Part shown: piece after piece, positions 36,830 to 59,349 of the stretch
How positions within the stretch are numbered: the first letter of the stretch is position 1
How the letters are laid out: each line of letters starts with the position of its first letter
Origin: Syngnathus acus
Taxonomy: Eukaryota; Chordata; Actinopteri; Syngnathiformes; Syngnathidae
Assembly (NCBI RefSeq): GCF_901709675.1
Contig: NC_051089.1
Location: forward strand, 15,675,976 to 15,739,975
Length of the DNA: 64,000 nucleotides
Direction of reading: 5' to 3'
The notes under the pieces: model-generated
Databases searched by the model: none
What the model was told of the DNA's origin: nothing
The model's input: the letters and a program-made list of their open reading frames with translations, nothing else
Program-made: the position numbers and the translations under genes

Positions 36830-38889
36830 CTCTAGGTTAAAGTAAATCATTTTAAACTTTAGACATGTTGATGTTCTTGATGTTCTTGTGGAGGAGGACA
36901 CCTCGTTGAGTCCGTGCGGGTCTGAACCTGAAGCAGATGAGAACAAACAAGAGAGTTGAAGATGCAAAAGAAAAAAAAGTGCCAAATTAACTAGGACTGC
37001 AGTGTGACCCCTGTCTTCCTGCTGGGCTTCCCCTGTTGATGTGTGACGAACGAGACCCCCCTTGGAAAAACGTCGCCCCTGCGTCCCCTGACTGGTTAGG
37101 CGGCACGAACAGATTACATAAGTGAATGTGAGGCTTTTTAAAGCTCTTTGGCAGCCAATGTGTATGGTGTCGATAGTCTGATATACTCCACCGTTTTATT
37201 CAAATTGTAATTCTCATCTGTTGAATTAATTTGAATCAGGTAGGTTGCAGCAGGGAGACATGAAAAACAAGCAGAACAACGTCCCCTGAGAACATGCCTG
37301 ATCTAGTGAATGCAGAATGCATATCGCAGCCAGTAGACAGCGACGTGCATTCAGGGTAGGCAAGTGAGGCACTGCAAGTGTCCTGTTCTCAAGTGTTGGC
37401 CACAACTACAGTAAGTGAAAAGCAAATATTACATCTTTTGCAATGTCACATACATTTCATCTGCACATTCATAACCGTTTTTGTTAGAGCCTGTGTTACA
37501 GATATTGGCTCAGTCGTAAGATCTCTCTGCATAGAGCAATGGGTGGAAAAAAAGTATGTGTAAAGAAGAAATTTGGTACAAAAAAACAACGCAGGGACAC
37601 AATGTTCTTTACAATTCAGAAATATGTGCAGATTTTGCCCTGCAAGACAGAGATATGATCTCAATGAGGTTAATGAGAATGCATTAAAAATAAAAGGTGC
37701 AAACCCAAAGGCAAGACTGGATTGTTAATATCTGGATTACGTGTCCGGACACGGATCCCATTTTAATACCAGTTGTAAAGGGGATCTAGGACTCTGGCGG
37801 ACTGGACTGAACCTTGACACCAAAATACCAAAAATCAATCCATTTTAAATTTTACTATAGGTGCTCGCGTATATATTAATTTCATACATGGTGGGTAGAT
37901 AGATTTCCATGGGAATTTTTCATACATTTCATGGGCTTAATTTGATTTGACTGCAACAATGCAACAATGCGTCATGCAGCCATAAATGTGTGTGAAAACA
38001 ATGTGGGCATCTACAATGAGCTTAGCACCTCTGCTGGCATTCTAGTATGTAACAGAATGATATATTCTTACTTGATGGCTATTCAGTAGAATGTCCGACA
38101 TACCGTTGCCACATTATTTCAACTGGCTGTGCCAAAGGGATTTGTGACCTTTCTAAATCCAACAGAAAACCCTTGGACACCTTCTTTGACAAATACACTA
38201 AAGAAGCAGCTAATGGAGAGAAAAGTATTGAAACAATGTGTAAGTCTGAGTTGATGATGATGAAATGATCCAAGGGTGGCTCCAGTGATGATCCTCTTGG
38301 AATGAAGAGTCAGCTGTTTTTTCCTCCTTTTTGAAAAAGAATCCCACCTATAAAAGCAGGCTGCAGGTACATGTAAAGATGCTTCAACTATTCTGTATGA
38401 GAAAGCAACAATGCCGAAGTGGTTGTGATACTTCCATTTTAACTTTTTGTTGCTGTTCTTGTTCTGATTTTACAATTTCTGATTGGGATGCCAGACTGAT
38501 TGACGAATCGATTTATGAAGTGGCTGACAAACACACAGTGACAACCACACACACACACACATCCACGCACACAAACACACTGACTCCCTCCATTGTCTGG
38601 ATGCCAAGCTGATGTGTAACTGCCCCCCCCCCTCCTCTCAGCCTTCCATCACTGTAAATTTAGCAACAGAAGCTTCTCAGCTGCTCCTTTCCAAAACCCG
38701 AGCCCTCGTCTCCCATCCACAGTATTTCATCCATCTCCTTCTCTGGGGTCATGGCTGGCCCCCTCCCCACATTTCCCACTCACAAACATATTCTACACCC
38801 ACACCTCACTCTCATCCCACAGCCAATAAGGGCCAGATGAGCTCAAGTATCACTGTAACACAAGGACATATTCTCTGAGCAGAGGCTGT

Positions 38890-38943
38890 AGATTGTGCAC
38901 ACCTTCATCTTGGTCGTCACAGGAGCTTCTCTTCCGCTCTGAG
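38890..38943 (+). other. tnnt3: Possible 5' untranslated exon of tnnt3
   Basis: The segment ends CTCTGAG followed by a strong donor, GTAAGC. Troponin T genes usually begin with a short untranslated exon, and the first coding exon (41098) starts 21 bases after its acceptor. The upstream boundary is a guess. A TATA-type sequence at 39977 offers an alternative first exon. Confidence 0.35.
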
Positions 38944-39976
38944 GTAAGCACTGGGCACACGGGCAAATTCGCTTTCAAATTAAATATACCGTTGCTTGAA
39001 TTCGTTTTTTACTGCATATACAGAGAACATTCAGCAGGGCAATCTGAGCCATGTGATTCTGGACTGTCGGAATATATCATCAAGTGGCCTATCTTTAAGA
39101 TTCTGGAAAGTTCTAATCTTCATTGCTGAACATTTGAACCATGTGGGAATATTTTTTATAATTCAGTTTTCATTACTCTCGAGTGATGGGCTAGTAATGT
39201 GTGTCATTTTCAGTAAAATTTAAAACCTTTTTCCTTCACGGACTCTACTCGATGATTGTGATTAATCTATTTCATGTAGACATTAATAGGCAGTTTTTAT
39301 TACTGTGAATTGATATCACCCAAGAAAATAAAGAAGTAGATGCTACTAATCAACTACTATAACGACTACTAATCGATGAATAATAATAAACTGACGATAT
39401 TAATGATAGTGAAGTTGGCCCGGTCAGTTGACGCTTAAGTCAGATGATATAATTGACAGTGATGTGATCTAATTTCTTGATATTAATTTGAATTACACTT
39501 ATTACAGTTAAAAGATTTTTTTTCTTCTGTTGAAGTATCAAAGTTCACGTTCTTCAATTCCAAATGACAGTTCTAAAATTATACTGTACGGCATTTCTTA
39601 AGTTTTTGTCAAGGGGTGAAATGGACCCTCAGCTATGCGGGCACTTGTACCTGAACATCTGCAAATGATGTCTACGTGTGTTCACAGATTTAGCAACAGG
39701 TCTCAGGTTTTGCACAAGCAGACTGGAAAGTGATTTATATTTCATTGAAGTACTAAAATGCGTGCATATTTATCACATGCACATATGCAGTATCACAAGT
39801 TGAATCCTGCTCATCTCGCTTGTCAGTGTAACGAACTTTAATCTGATACGGATGCCGGGCTTGGGAAGCCGGCTGTCACTTTGGTGATATATGGCATTTA
39901 GATGCAGTAATAATAAACTAAGTCCTGTTGGCTGGTAGGGGCTTTGCCCCTCCCCTGTGTCAGACTGATGTATCGG

Positions 39977-39986
39977 CCTATAAATA
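39977..39986 (+). promoter_or_regulatory. TATA-like sequence upstream of tnnt3 coding exons
   Basis: CCTATAAATA lies about 1.1 kb before the start codon, after a C/G-rich stretch (GGGGCTTTGCCCCTCCCCT). It could be a TATA box or a near-match to the MEF2 site. Which of this and the 38.9 kb exon begins the transcript cannot be decided from sequence. Confidence 0.3.
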
Positions 39987-41097
39987 CATTTCAGATCTGC
40001 AATCAGTTTGACCAGGGATGGGTGTCTCCCTAGGCCCATCTGTTCCGTTGCAGTTTTAGATTCAGAAAGACTCAGAAATATTCCTCAGCACTGAGTGTTC
40101 ACATACTAAAGAAATGAAGTGGCCATCCACTAAATATACAGAGCGCTGATGTGTAGGTATGTACTGCCTGAATACTGAACACAACGGAGACACGGCTGTC
40201 AGCTGTGAGTCGATCAAAGTTCTCGTTTGTTGGAAGTTGATGCTGATTGGCTGCTGGACTGCAGAGGCTCCTCCCTCTGGTCCAAGCCTGAGGATTAAAG
40301 CAACTATTTGGACTGTGCTCTTCAGCTGATGGGTAGAAATGTGATCCTTAACTAATCCTTTAAGTCCTCTGCACCTGTGCCCACCGCTAAGTGTGAAGGA
40401 GTCATCAACCGAGACTTTTTATACATCAAATATGATCCAGTCGCGTACAGTATACAGAAACCCTGTCATTTCAGCTCCAATTGAGCTCTTCCCCTCTCAC
40501 TTCTGCTTTACTTAAATAGCAATGTGTTGCAAGTGGTGTTTAGCGTCAACACACACTGTTGGAACACACTTTATCATAGAATTGCTCGTGTTGGGGATTT
40601 TCAGCACTTCTGCATCGACCAAAGTCATTCAGTTTGCTTCTTTACTCTTGCCATTAACCTCTTAAAATAGCTCACCTAATTAACAGTTGATTTGTAATTT
40701 TCAATGTACACACATCATTGTAGCTCTGACACGGCATCATTTTCTGTTTTGTTGTTACAGTGATGCAGTAAAAGATTAATTTGATATATTTATGTTTATG
40801 TCCTAAATGTGGATTTTGTGATTGTGTTTTTTTAACGACAAGAGACAAATTTCTTGCGCGTTCTAACCTATTTGGCCAACAACAATGATTCTGATTCTAA
40901 TTATGTGATTCTGAACAATGGAACGTGTCAGGCTGCTTGACATTTGATTTGATGTTATTTTTACACCTTTTCATCAAAACAATGCAAAAGATTAAATACA
41001 GAAATAAATGGCAAAGTGACGCAAAGGCAGCTATTTCAACACCGTGGTCTCATGAGGCTCTTTGTCTTTGCCCTCAGCTGCAAGGTCTGCCGTCACC

Positions 41098-50646
<9,549 letters not shown>

Positions 50647-51915
50647 GGAAGTAAGGTCTGCTTCAGTCAGGCCGGAGAGGTAACATCGTTGCCCACGCTG
50701 CGACCACCACAACCACGAGAAACTTGCAGTATGGACATCTTACTGCCTCTGCTTAGTGAAACTGTTTTCTGGATGGATTTACCTCCACTCAATACATCAA
50801 ACGTTCATCATTGTATTTGTATAAAGATGGTGTGACTGTCCAGAAAAATAAATGCTGCATCTGAAATAATTCACTAAGTTTCACTGTTTGATGAATTCAT
50901 TTTACAAATCAGACAATATAATTCCAATATTTGTTACTTTGCCAACGTTAATTTGTGATTTAGCCATTTCAGACCAAAGATTGTGCTGTGTTTAAAGGTC
51001 ATTTAAACGTAAACAGATGAGTGTTTGACAGATTATTTGAATTTAATCTGCTCCTCATACGGGGCAAACAATGTATGCAGGTATTATTTTATTTTATCAG
51101 CAAAGATGAAAGCCAATGCTTTTTTCATGTATACACACATGCACACACACACGAATCAACAAACATCAGTAAACAAACACACAAATAAATAACTACATAT
51201 CCTTGGTATGGTTTTATTCAAGCTGCAATATCTGTGAAACATTGGGTTGAAATTTTACACTCAAGGAACCAAGATACACATATTTGTCAATGATATGTTT
51301 AATGTCTTGCATTCGTCGTAGCAATATTTGAGACTGAAGTTTTGATTCCGTTACACGAGTTGTTATCGCGGTTAAGAGTGGGGTCGACAAATTCTGACAG
51401 CACAATCAATTGTATAGTATTAAAGCTCCCGAGGCAAAGAATTTACAACTTCAATCCAGAGTGCGTGCTTGTAAAAATCTTTTTACAGTATTTTTACTCA
51501 TCAGACTGGACATTTAAAAAGATAAATATTCTTTAATAAAAGTATGTTACTCATAAATAACAATAATAAAACAATTCAAAATACAAATAGAGGTATTTTG
51601 TTATGTCTTACAAGGCCAAGTTCAGTAGATGTACAGTAGTTGTACAATGTGGATTTTTTCGATAAGGAATCCAATTAACATTTACTTGGACAAAACCTGT
51701 GCAAGAACAGGGACAATGTATAAAGTCCACATAAACGCGCGCGTACGCACACCCACACACACATACACAAACTGACCCAAAATTTAGACCCACAATCCAA
51801 GCTGAGCCATCTTTCTATGAGGCAGCATTCCAAAGCATTGCTGTCCTTATCAAAGACTAAAGTTAATTATCGCCTGCTCTGCTGTTGTGGAAAATAGTCC
51901 TTTGGTCCATGTTTG
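50647..51915. other. Convergent tnnt3/myod 3' regions
   Basis: The tnnt3 3' UTR ends near AATAAA 50847-50852. From the right, the myod 3' UTR is read leftwards; minus-strand ATTAAA at 51532-51537 and AATAAA at 51213-51218 are candidate signals. A short CA-rich run lies at 51124-51152 and another near 51749-51772. No other gene is seen. Confidence 0.5.
50847..50852 (+). terminator. Polyadenylation signal of tnnt3
   Basis: AATAAA lies about 200 bases after the stop codon, in sense orientation. Confidence 0.65.
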
Positions 51916-53298
51916 TCAGACAAGCTTGAAGAACTGGATGGCCACGGGGACCACGCTATCGCCCAGGGAGGTCATTGCCTGGTCTGTGTTGATGCGTTCC
52001 ACAATGCTGGTTAAACAGTCCAAACTGGAAAGCAGTGATGGTGCGCTCTTGGTAGAACCTGGAAAAGTGAATAAGTGAACAAAATGTGAATTGATGAGTT
52101 GTAATGACAGCAGAGACTATTGAAAACATGGATGAAAGAATTTTCATTTTTTTAAGGTTTAGGTACTTTCTCTTACAGTCCATTTCACAAAAGTGTATCA
52201 AAGTTAAAAAGAATCATTGGGTAAGGTAATCCCACAAGTCATGACTGAGTCAGTTAAATCCAAAATGAAAAAAGAAATTAGAAACAAGTCAGAAAAGGGA
52301 AACTCACTGTCTGTTGTCTGAGCACAGTAAGGCGCGTCACTGTTTTCACTTCTGGTCGAGCACGGAGAGGAGAAATTCGCCTAAAGACAAAGTTGTTCAT
52401 TCAGCCTTCCAAAATGACCACATCGATTAACTCAGCCCAGTTAAAATGGAGCTTTGACGTATTTAGCTGTCGATGGCAGCGAATATGTTAAGGAGAGGAA
52501 GTTTCTGAAAGCCTAAAAACCTTCAGTACATCATGTTCTTGGCAATGGATGCCACTTCTCTGATCTGAATCTGTTTGTCATGCCAACTAAGGAATCAACA
52601 CATCATAAACGACTATGATGATAGTACGAATGGCATTGATATATCCATTTCAATAGTTGTCACGCTTCAACATTGTAAATGAAGATTCTGTGGAGTGTTT
52701 GAATACTGAAAACAAAGCAAATTGACATTTTATGAGCTGTTCTTGGACTCACCATGCCATCAGAGCAGTTGGAGTGGGGGCTGGAGGCGTTCTCGTCTGC
52801 ACTGAAGTGTTCAAGCACTGGGTAGAAGCTGTCATCCCTGGTTGACCTCAGCAGAGCCTGCAAAGACTCGATGTAGTCGATGGCATTTCTGAGGATCTCC
52901 ACCTTGGGTAGCCTCTGGTTGGGGTTGGAGGCCGAGCAGCGTTTTAGTGTCTCAAAGGCGTCATTGACCTTGCTGAGACGTCGCCTCTCCCTCATTGTTG
53001 CTGCTTTTCTCCTGTCTTCATGTGTTGTCTTTTTCTTGCATGCTTTGCAGGCCCATAGGAGACAGTCACCTCCCTGGTGGAGGTCTCGCGGAGCCCTCAC
53101 ATGCTTGTCTTCCTCTTCTGCCACTGGAACTTGATGATTGTAATGGTTATTATCAAGGTCTTGCAATCTGGGCGTCTCAGCACTATTTAGTTTGCCATCC
53201 AGGTCGTCAAAAAACTTCATGTCCCCGCTGTTGAAGCAAGGATCTTCGTAGAGCTCATCGGCCGAAGAAAGAGGCAAGGAAAGGTCATACATATCCAT
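51916..53298 (-). CDS. myod: MyoD-family myogenic bHLH transcription factor (divergent)
   Basis: This is a nuclear E-box-binding activator of the skeletal muscle programme. Three exons on the minus strand: 53298-52753, 52380-52308 and 52058-51916, 253 residues. The first ATG at 53298 gives [20 protein letters not shown], matching MyoD N-termini; upstream in-frame codons have no ATG. The His/Cys-rich region is present (HVRAPRDLH...[12 protein letters not shown], residues 67-90), with the Trp needed for Pbx/Meis contact. The bHLH covers about 90-151, with [15 protein letters not shown] retaining the Ala-Thr and Lys of the myogenic code. LEHF...[10 protein letters not shown] ends exon 1, and exon 3 has the [13 protein letters not shown] helix-III motif. 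Differences from typical MyoD: THEDRR for [14 protein letters not shown] for SGHHQAGR, and a C-terminus AIQFFKLV instead of a YQVL-type end. The otog neighbour matches human MYOD1, so this is myod1 or its teleost ohnologue myod2; the divergence leans to the latter, unproven. Confidence 0.88.
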
Positions 53299-53487
53299 TT
53301 TGCTCGGCAGGAATGGAAAATGCTCCAAAAGTTCCTCTGTTGAGTTCTAAAATAATTTAGTTTGTTGAACAAAGAGGGTGAAATGAAAAAACAAAAAGGA
53401 ATGATTTGGTCAATGTTGGATTGCTAGAAAAGGGCAGTTTTCTTGTAAGGATCAGTCACACTTAACACTCGGTGCTCTTGTTGACTG

Positions 53488-53530
53488 TTTATATTTAGTA
53501 GCAGTTACTTAAGGGGCGGGGCTACATGTG
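53488..53530 (-). promoter_or_regulatory. Probable core promoter of myod
   Basis: On the minus strand TAAATATAAA (53497-53488) lies about 190 bases upstream of the ATG and fits a TATA box. Further upstream are a CCCCGCCCC-type GC box (53513-53521) and a CATGTG E-box (53525-53530), with a CCAAT nearby in inverse orientation at about 53536. MyoD promoters are TATA-containing and autoregulated through E-boxes, but the role of these sites is inferred. Confidence 0.5.
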
Positions 53531-56500
53531 ACTGACCAATAAGCAGAGTGGTGTCTGTATGTAACAGTAAATATACAAAGTCTTACACAAGTAGAACTGA
53601 ACATCAAAACAAAAACACAAAAATTCCAGAGCAAGTTAATCCATTTTAGCCTCATATTTAGTTAGTATCTGGCGAAACAGAAACATCGAAGAGTAGTAAA
53701 ACAACTAGGAAGGCATTTCACTCATCTTTCTCCAATGACTACATAAAACTTGGATCCATTTGACCATCTGTGCTTCAATCAGTTACTTTTTAGAAAGCAT
53801 AACATACACAAAATATTTTACTTTAATCCAAAAGATTTCAACTGCAGCATTCAAAACTTAATAGCTATGTAAGCAACTTGATTTGAATGTTTCCAAGAAC
53901 GCAAGTAAGTGACTTTTTAAAAATGAAAAAAATTATTGTTCCAAATGATGCACTTTATTTTAGATTAACAACAGAAGACAACAAAGTTGACATCACATTT
54001 CATCCTAAGTAGTTGGCTAGTTTTGTACAGAATTTTTAAACCCTTTTGTCATTTATTTCCTCATTAATAAAATGCAGCCAAACCTTGAGGTATGAGTGAT
54101 TGTTTTCTTTCTTTCTTTTTTTAATGAAACTTCCTACATTATTTTAGGTGACTAAAATATTTGGGGCAATGTTTCCTTTTAAAATGGTGTTTAAAGCATT
54201 TTGATCATTGCGGTTTTATGAGAATGCCATCAAGTGGTGAGTGACACCAAAACGTGACTGCTCAGTGCGTCAGTTCCCGGTCCTACTGTGGAGATCACAG
54301 GGTCCTGAGATCAGAGACCATGATCTGGAAAGGACAAGCACCCCCCAGTGAGGGTCAGCACTGGACAACAGTTTAAGACACTTTGTCTAAACAGGTGACA
54401 TGACGTAACTTCACTAGCAGATTCAGTTTTCATCTGTTTTTGCTTCAGGTTCATTTGAAGTTCTCGTTTGCTGTTTATTTATTTTTTCCTCTCCCTTTTT
54501 TTCTTTTAGCCTAACTTTTGCTAACCACAATTTTGTTTCAAATCTAAGTTTACAGATTTATCTGGGTTCTTAAAGCAACCTTATGTGTTCATGAATTGTT
54601 AATGTTTTCTGTGTACTTGAGCAAAATGTTTTACAGCTTCAATGATACACGGAAAGAGTAAGGCTCTTGACACATTGTTGCGATGTCAGAAGTTTAAATT
54701 TAGCAGCACATGAAATCCAAGACAAGTGACCTTTGAGCTTTAGCGGCTATTATTGTAAAATAATTCATCTCACCTCCCGTCCCATGTGACTCTTTCACAC
54801 TATGTTGAATGCTCTGAAGAAGGTGCCAGTCTATTAAAATTGGCTGTCACTGTGTCCAAATGCTTCACTTAATACACTTGCGTATTTCAACATTTCTACA
54901 ACTGCACCTTTGAATCCTTTCCTAGTTGACATTGGCCGAGAAGCAGAAAACACTTGCCACGTATTTTATTTTGTTTTTTTCTATTTAAAGAAGACATGTA
55001 GTTGTGTTTACAATCCCAGATTTACAATGTAGTGTCAAGCAAGTCCGTCTTTAAGACAAAACTTTGAGGAATGTTAATATTCTGCACATCAACCAAAATT
55101 AGGACCACTTGTCCAGTATGATGTGAGCCAAGTACTGTTTGTGTTTAATATTTTAGTGATCTTAAATGTTGACTCAGTGGCCAATTCCACGGTATGTCTG
55201 TTTACATTGCAGATAGCCAATTCATACAGGATTTTATCCACGTTCGAATTAGGAGGCCTGATTACAATCTCCTTATGAAACCAAAAAGCCTTTAAAGTGT
55301 ATCTCCCAACATTTATTACGATAGCGCCGTGATTCACTCGAGAACTTGTGATCATTTACTGCTATTTTGAAGTTTCTCAAACGATTCTTCTCTTTTCCCA
55401 CTCGTTGTTGAGAGTGGATTTCGCCACTTCTCCGCATTCCGACCATGCATGGATGAGTGTGATGCCTGAGAACAATCCTCCCCTGCACTTGTTTACACTC
55501 TCGCGCATTGCATTCCTGTGCAGGAAGTACAGTAAGATTGAGATTACCCAATGCAGGCTGACAGTAGCTTTGTTAGAATATTGTTTGTGATGATTGACGT
55601 CACTTAATTCCATTGTTTTATAAAACAATGCAGAACAACAGCACAAAGTAAAAGCATCAAAACAAAATGTCTAAGATACGTAGAGCACTAATTTAACATT
55701 AGCATCCTCACATATTGAAACATAATTAATAATAAGTAGGATTTTAACTATACTAAATTCTTTGTGGAAACGTAATACAAAATTGTAGCTTTACATGCCA
55801 GTTAAGCAGCAACCATTTCTCATGCTTTATGTTTCGGAAACGTTTCCTAAACAGTATCAAAAGCACAAACCAAATAATTGCTTCATGAAATCGCCATCAT
55901 GTATTCCTATCAGTCTATTGTTTTAACTTCCTAGTGTTCGTTTCTCTTCTGCTGCAATGCTTTTAATAAGTCACCATATTTTGCGAGTTGAACTTTTTTT
56001 TTCGGATTTCAGCCTCGTATCTGTCTAATCTGACAAGGGCCCTAGCCAATATATTTTAAGAGATATCGGACTGTTTCTTTAACCACTGAGACTTCATGTT
56101 CACATCAGAGGAGCCACAATAACATGAGCATTTGTCCATCCTCTGGTAAGATGACAAGAAAAAAATACAATGTTATCATCTATATTTAATGGGTCAATTA
56201 AGGAACGATTTTGTCTCATCTAGAAATCTTACACAAAAATTGAAGTAGCTATCTAAAGTAAAGAGATGTTTAGCAGTCATACATGTGTCATAAATCATTG
56301 CACTGTTTGTTTGTCAGACACTCAAATGAAAGCAAACAAACCTTAAATCTCCTTCCCACCGTCATGTCAGCAACCTGACCATCAAAGCTCAAATGAGGAA
56401 ACCATGAAAACTCTGCAGTACCACAATATTTGAGGCAATGAAAAAGAGAAAAAACTGAATTTGATTTGAGTTCTAAATTTTCCAAATGTGTACTTTTGAA

Positions 56501-59139
56501 CAAATCAAAATACTAAATAAAATTTAGTTTCCATAAATTCATGTTTTTCTCACTGCATAATGATAATGAATTAGTTGTAAGGGCCCAATGATTGAAATAA
56601 ACGACATAGTTTCATGATCTTTTATTGAAGTAAATGTAAGACATGCATATGCAAGTGAATAACTGTATTTTTATAACCAAGCACATTTCAAATTCGCCAT
56701 CTAGCTGGCCTCAATAAGGGCAGCATGTTTCCAGTCTCTGACTGGTTGGTCAGAGAAAGTCAACAAGCAGAAGGAATCTGTACAGAATAATAAATTCAGA
56801 ATATCGGGTGTGTATGAAGTTGGTACCAACTTGCTTTACTTAAAAAAAAAAAAAAAAGGTCTTAAAAAATGGTTTAAAGCAAGTCAAATATGTCAACACA
56901 GACCTTAAGACGTATTGGTAAGTTATGTTATTTTTATTTCTATATTTGATACTTATTGTAAATTGTAATTGTATGTACTCTCCCTCACAAGGACTAGATT
57001 TAGAGTAGCTCATAGCTAAATCTGGCAAATTTACAGTGTAGGTCAATTGTAGAAGTGTTCATTAATGTGCATTGTCCTTGTCAAAAAAACAATGACTACT
57101 ACAACTACTACTACTACTAGTTTTATGTTTTTGTCATTTTATTATTGATTGCTTCAGAACTGTATCAAATGATGTATTGTTGTATTGTGTTAACAGTTTT
57201 TATAATTGTGACGTGGTTGCATGTGGATTCATTTTGTTTCCAAAAAAGATCAAAATAAAGAGATAAAAGGAGATATTTGCCCGCGTTAAGAGTTGTGACA
57301 ATCCAGAGGTGGAGGTGGAGTTAGACAGGTGTACAACTTCTCTCCTGACAGGTGGGCCAATGTCACGGTTGTGACTAAAAATGATGACTTCCTTGAGAGG
57401 GTTGACCTCTGGACACACAGAGAGTGACTAGGTTTTTAAATAGGACATGAGTAAACTGCTGGGACACAGACATGTGCAGATGGTTTTAACATCTTTCTCT
57501 TTGGTACAGCTGATGTCAGCAGACTCGTCTCGGTCATCTCATTTTTTCCATTGCGAAGGTGATACAGCAACTTGAGCTGCTGTAATTGGTTTCAAGTAAG
57601 AGGTCTCGCTCAATGGATAGTTAAAAGTGGCAGACACAATCAAAAACAAATGTTTCCATTAATTATTTCTTGGTGATACACACAAGTAATGGAATAGAAT
57701 TTATTCAAGTTCAAATATCAGGATGATTTCATGATATCCATGCTTTCAGTTTTGATATTGCTTTAGTTAGGCTACCTAAATAAGGTACCTTAGGTAGCAG
57801 GTGACCTGGAGCAAATCCCTACGGACTTCAGTGACAGATAAGACTTCAAATTCACATACACACCTACAATTAGCCTGAATATGTTTTGTAGATATGAGAA
57901 GAAAAGCCATGCAAATTTCACACACACAGAAAGGCCGGAGCTGAGATTTGAACTAGGAACCTTTTTGACAGAGGGAAATGTGTGTTCAGTTACGTAATGA
58001 CATGTCCTGACCAGTAATGGTAATATCTAAAACAATTTTGGAATAGGTAGCACTCTGGCATGGGATTTTCATTTATCATTTAATATAAAGTAAGTGTTAC
58101 TATATTCAATAAAAAAAAAAAAAAGTTGCTGTTAACCCAGCTTTGTAATATTAGTAAGCAGCAGCCTGAGACCATTTCCTATGATTTTTTCTTGAAAACA
58201 GATCACAAAGCTCTCTCTCCTGAGGGGTCAAAGGTTAAATCAATTCAACCTGCTCTCTCTATCTGCTCCTGCTGTGACAAAGCCATCAGCCATTTCCTGT
58301 TGAGGGGACAAATGTCCAATGCTCTCTGTTGTAGTCGGCCGCGGTCTGGCCTTGTCATCAGCAGCCTCTGACATTGGGATGTTTTTTCACTCCTTCTTAT
58401 AGGAGTATATCAGGGCAGCTCTGTCCTGCTATTCAAAGACGTGATTTGAAAACGGCACTGATGTGGTGACAACACTGACTTATTTTATGAGCTTGTCATC
58501 GGCACAGGAAGTTGGAAGTCACCAGGACTTCAACTTAAAACTACTGGCTGTTGTACTCTGATACATAAAAGATCTAAAGATGATCTAAAGATAAAGAAAA
58601 AGTTGTTGTTCATTTTGGAATTATTCACTTTTCTGATAGCTTCTAGTTCAGGTTCAACATCTAGGGAGAGTGTATTGTACGTTGACGTGAACAAAGAGTG
58701 AGATTCTGTCTTCTAAATCCTCAAAATGGGATGCATGAGCAAATTAATGAAGCCCTGAAGAAGGGTCAACATTGTAATGATTATTATTCATGAAATTCAG
58801 AAAATGTTTATTGTATTCTGCCAGATAATTTCAACATGTAAAACATTTAAAAATTACGAACCAGTTACCAGTTAGTCAAACAAACTTTTAGTACATGCAC
58901 TTGTTGATGACAACTATTACTATTACTATTTGTATCATCCATGGCAAATCCCTTTAGCAAAGCACCTGAACTTCAAACTGCTCAGCAGGGCTGAAAAATG
59001 AATCACTCTGACATTACCTTCGATGAGTGTGTGAATTTACAAACCCCAATTCAAATTAAGTTGGGACATTGTGCAAAAGAAAAGAAAACCCTTTTCAATC
59101 AATACATTACTACTAAGACCAAAAAAAAAAATGGTCTCG

Positions 59140-59349
59140 TCATATTTTGCGCCTCATAATGTGCCACACATTTTTAACGGCACACGGGTCTGGACTTCTA
59201 GCAGACCAGTCTAGTAGGTCTACTTTCACTCTTTGACATACTAAGTCACACTGTTGTAAGACAGGCATAATGTGGCTTGGGACTGTTTGTCGAGATAAGC
59301 AGGGACAACCCAGAAAAAGACGTCTGGATGGAAGTCTATGTGCATCCAA
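59140..59349 (-). pseudogene. Tc1/mariner-type transposase fragment
   Basis: The minus strand encodes VDLLDWSARSPDPCAVKNVW plus HIMRRKI. This corresponds to the conserved catalytic-domain tail W-ARSPDLNPIENVW-I-RR of Tc1/mariner DDE transposases. The usual DLNPIE is degraded to DPCAVK, which removes the last acidic catalytic residue, so it cannot be active. Upstream on the + strand at 59042-59070, CCCCAATTCAAATTAAGTTG resembles the terminus of such an element. Only this C-terminal piece is left. Confidence 0.7.

Larger units (their letters stand above)
31906..38889. other. prr33-tnnt3 divergent intergenic region
   Basis: No coding gene is recognised. It should contain the 5' exon(s) and promoter of prr33 (minus) and the upstream region of tnnt3 (plus). 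Contents recognised: an inverted-repeat element fragment (32033-32590), a perfect TGGA array (32898-33069), two SINEs (35351-35440 and 35623-35937), a hAT element (36042-36330), a truncated MITE (36599-36829) and a CA-rich run near 38548-38580. The rest is AT-rich without visible structure. Confidence 0.5.

Noticed and set aside
36701-36985. Minus-strand frame near a donor-like site at about 36900, possible 5' exon of prr33
   Set aside because: Half of it is MITE sequence and no acceptable initiation or phase link to 31905 could be shown.
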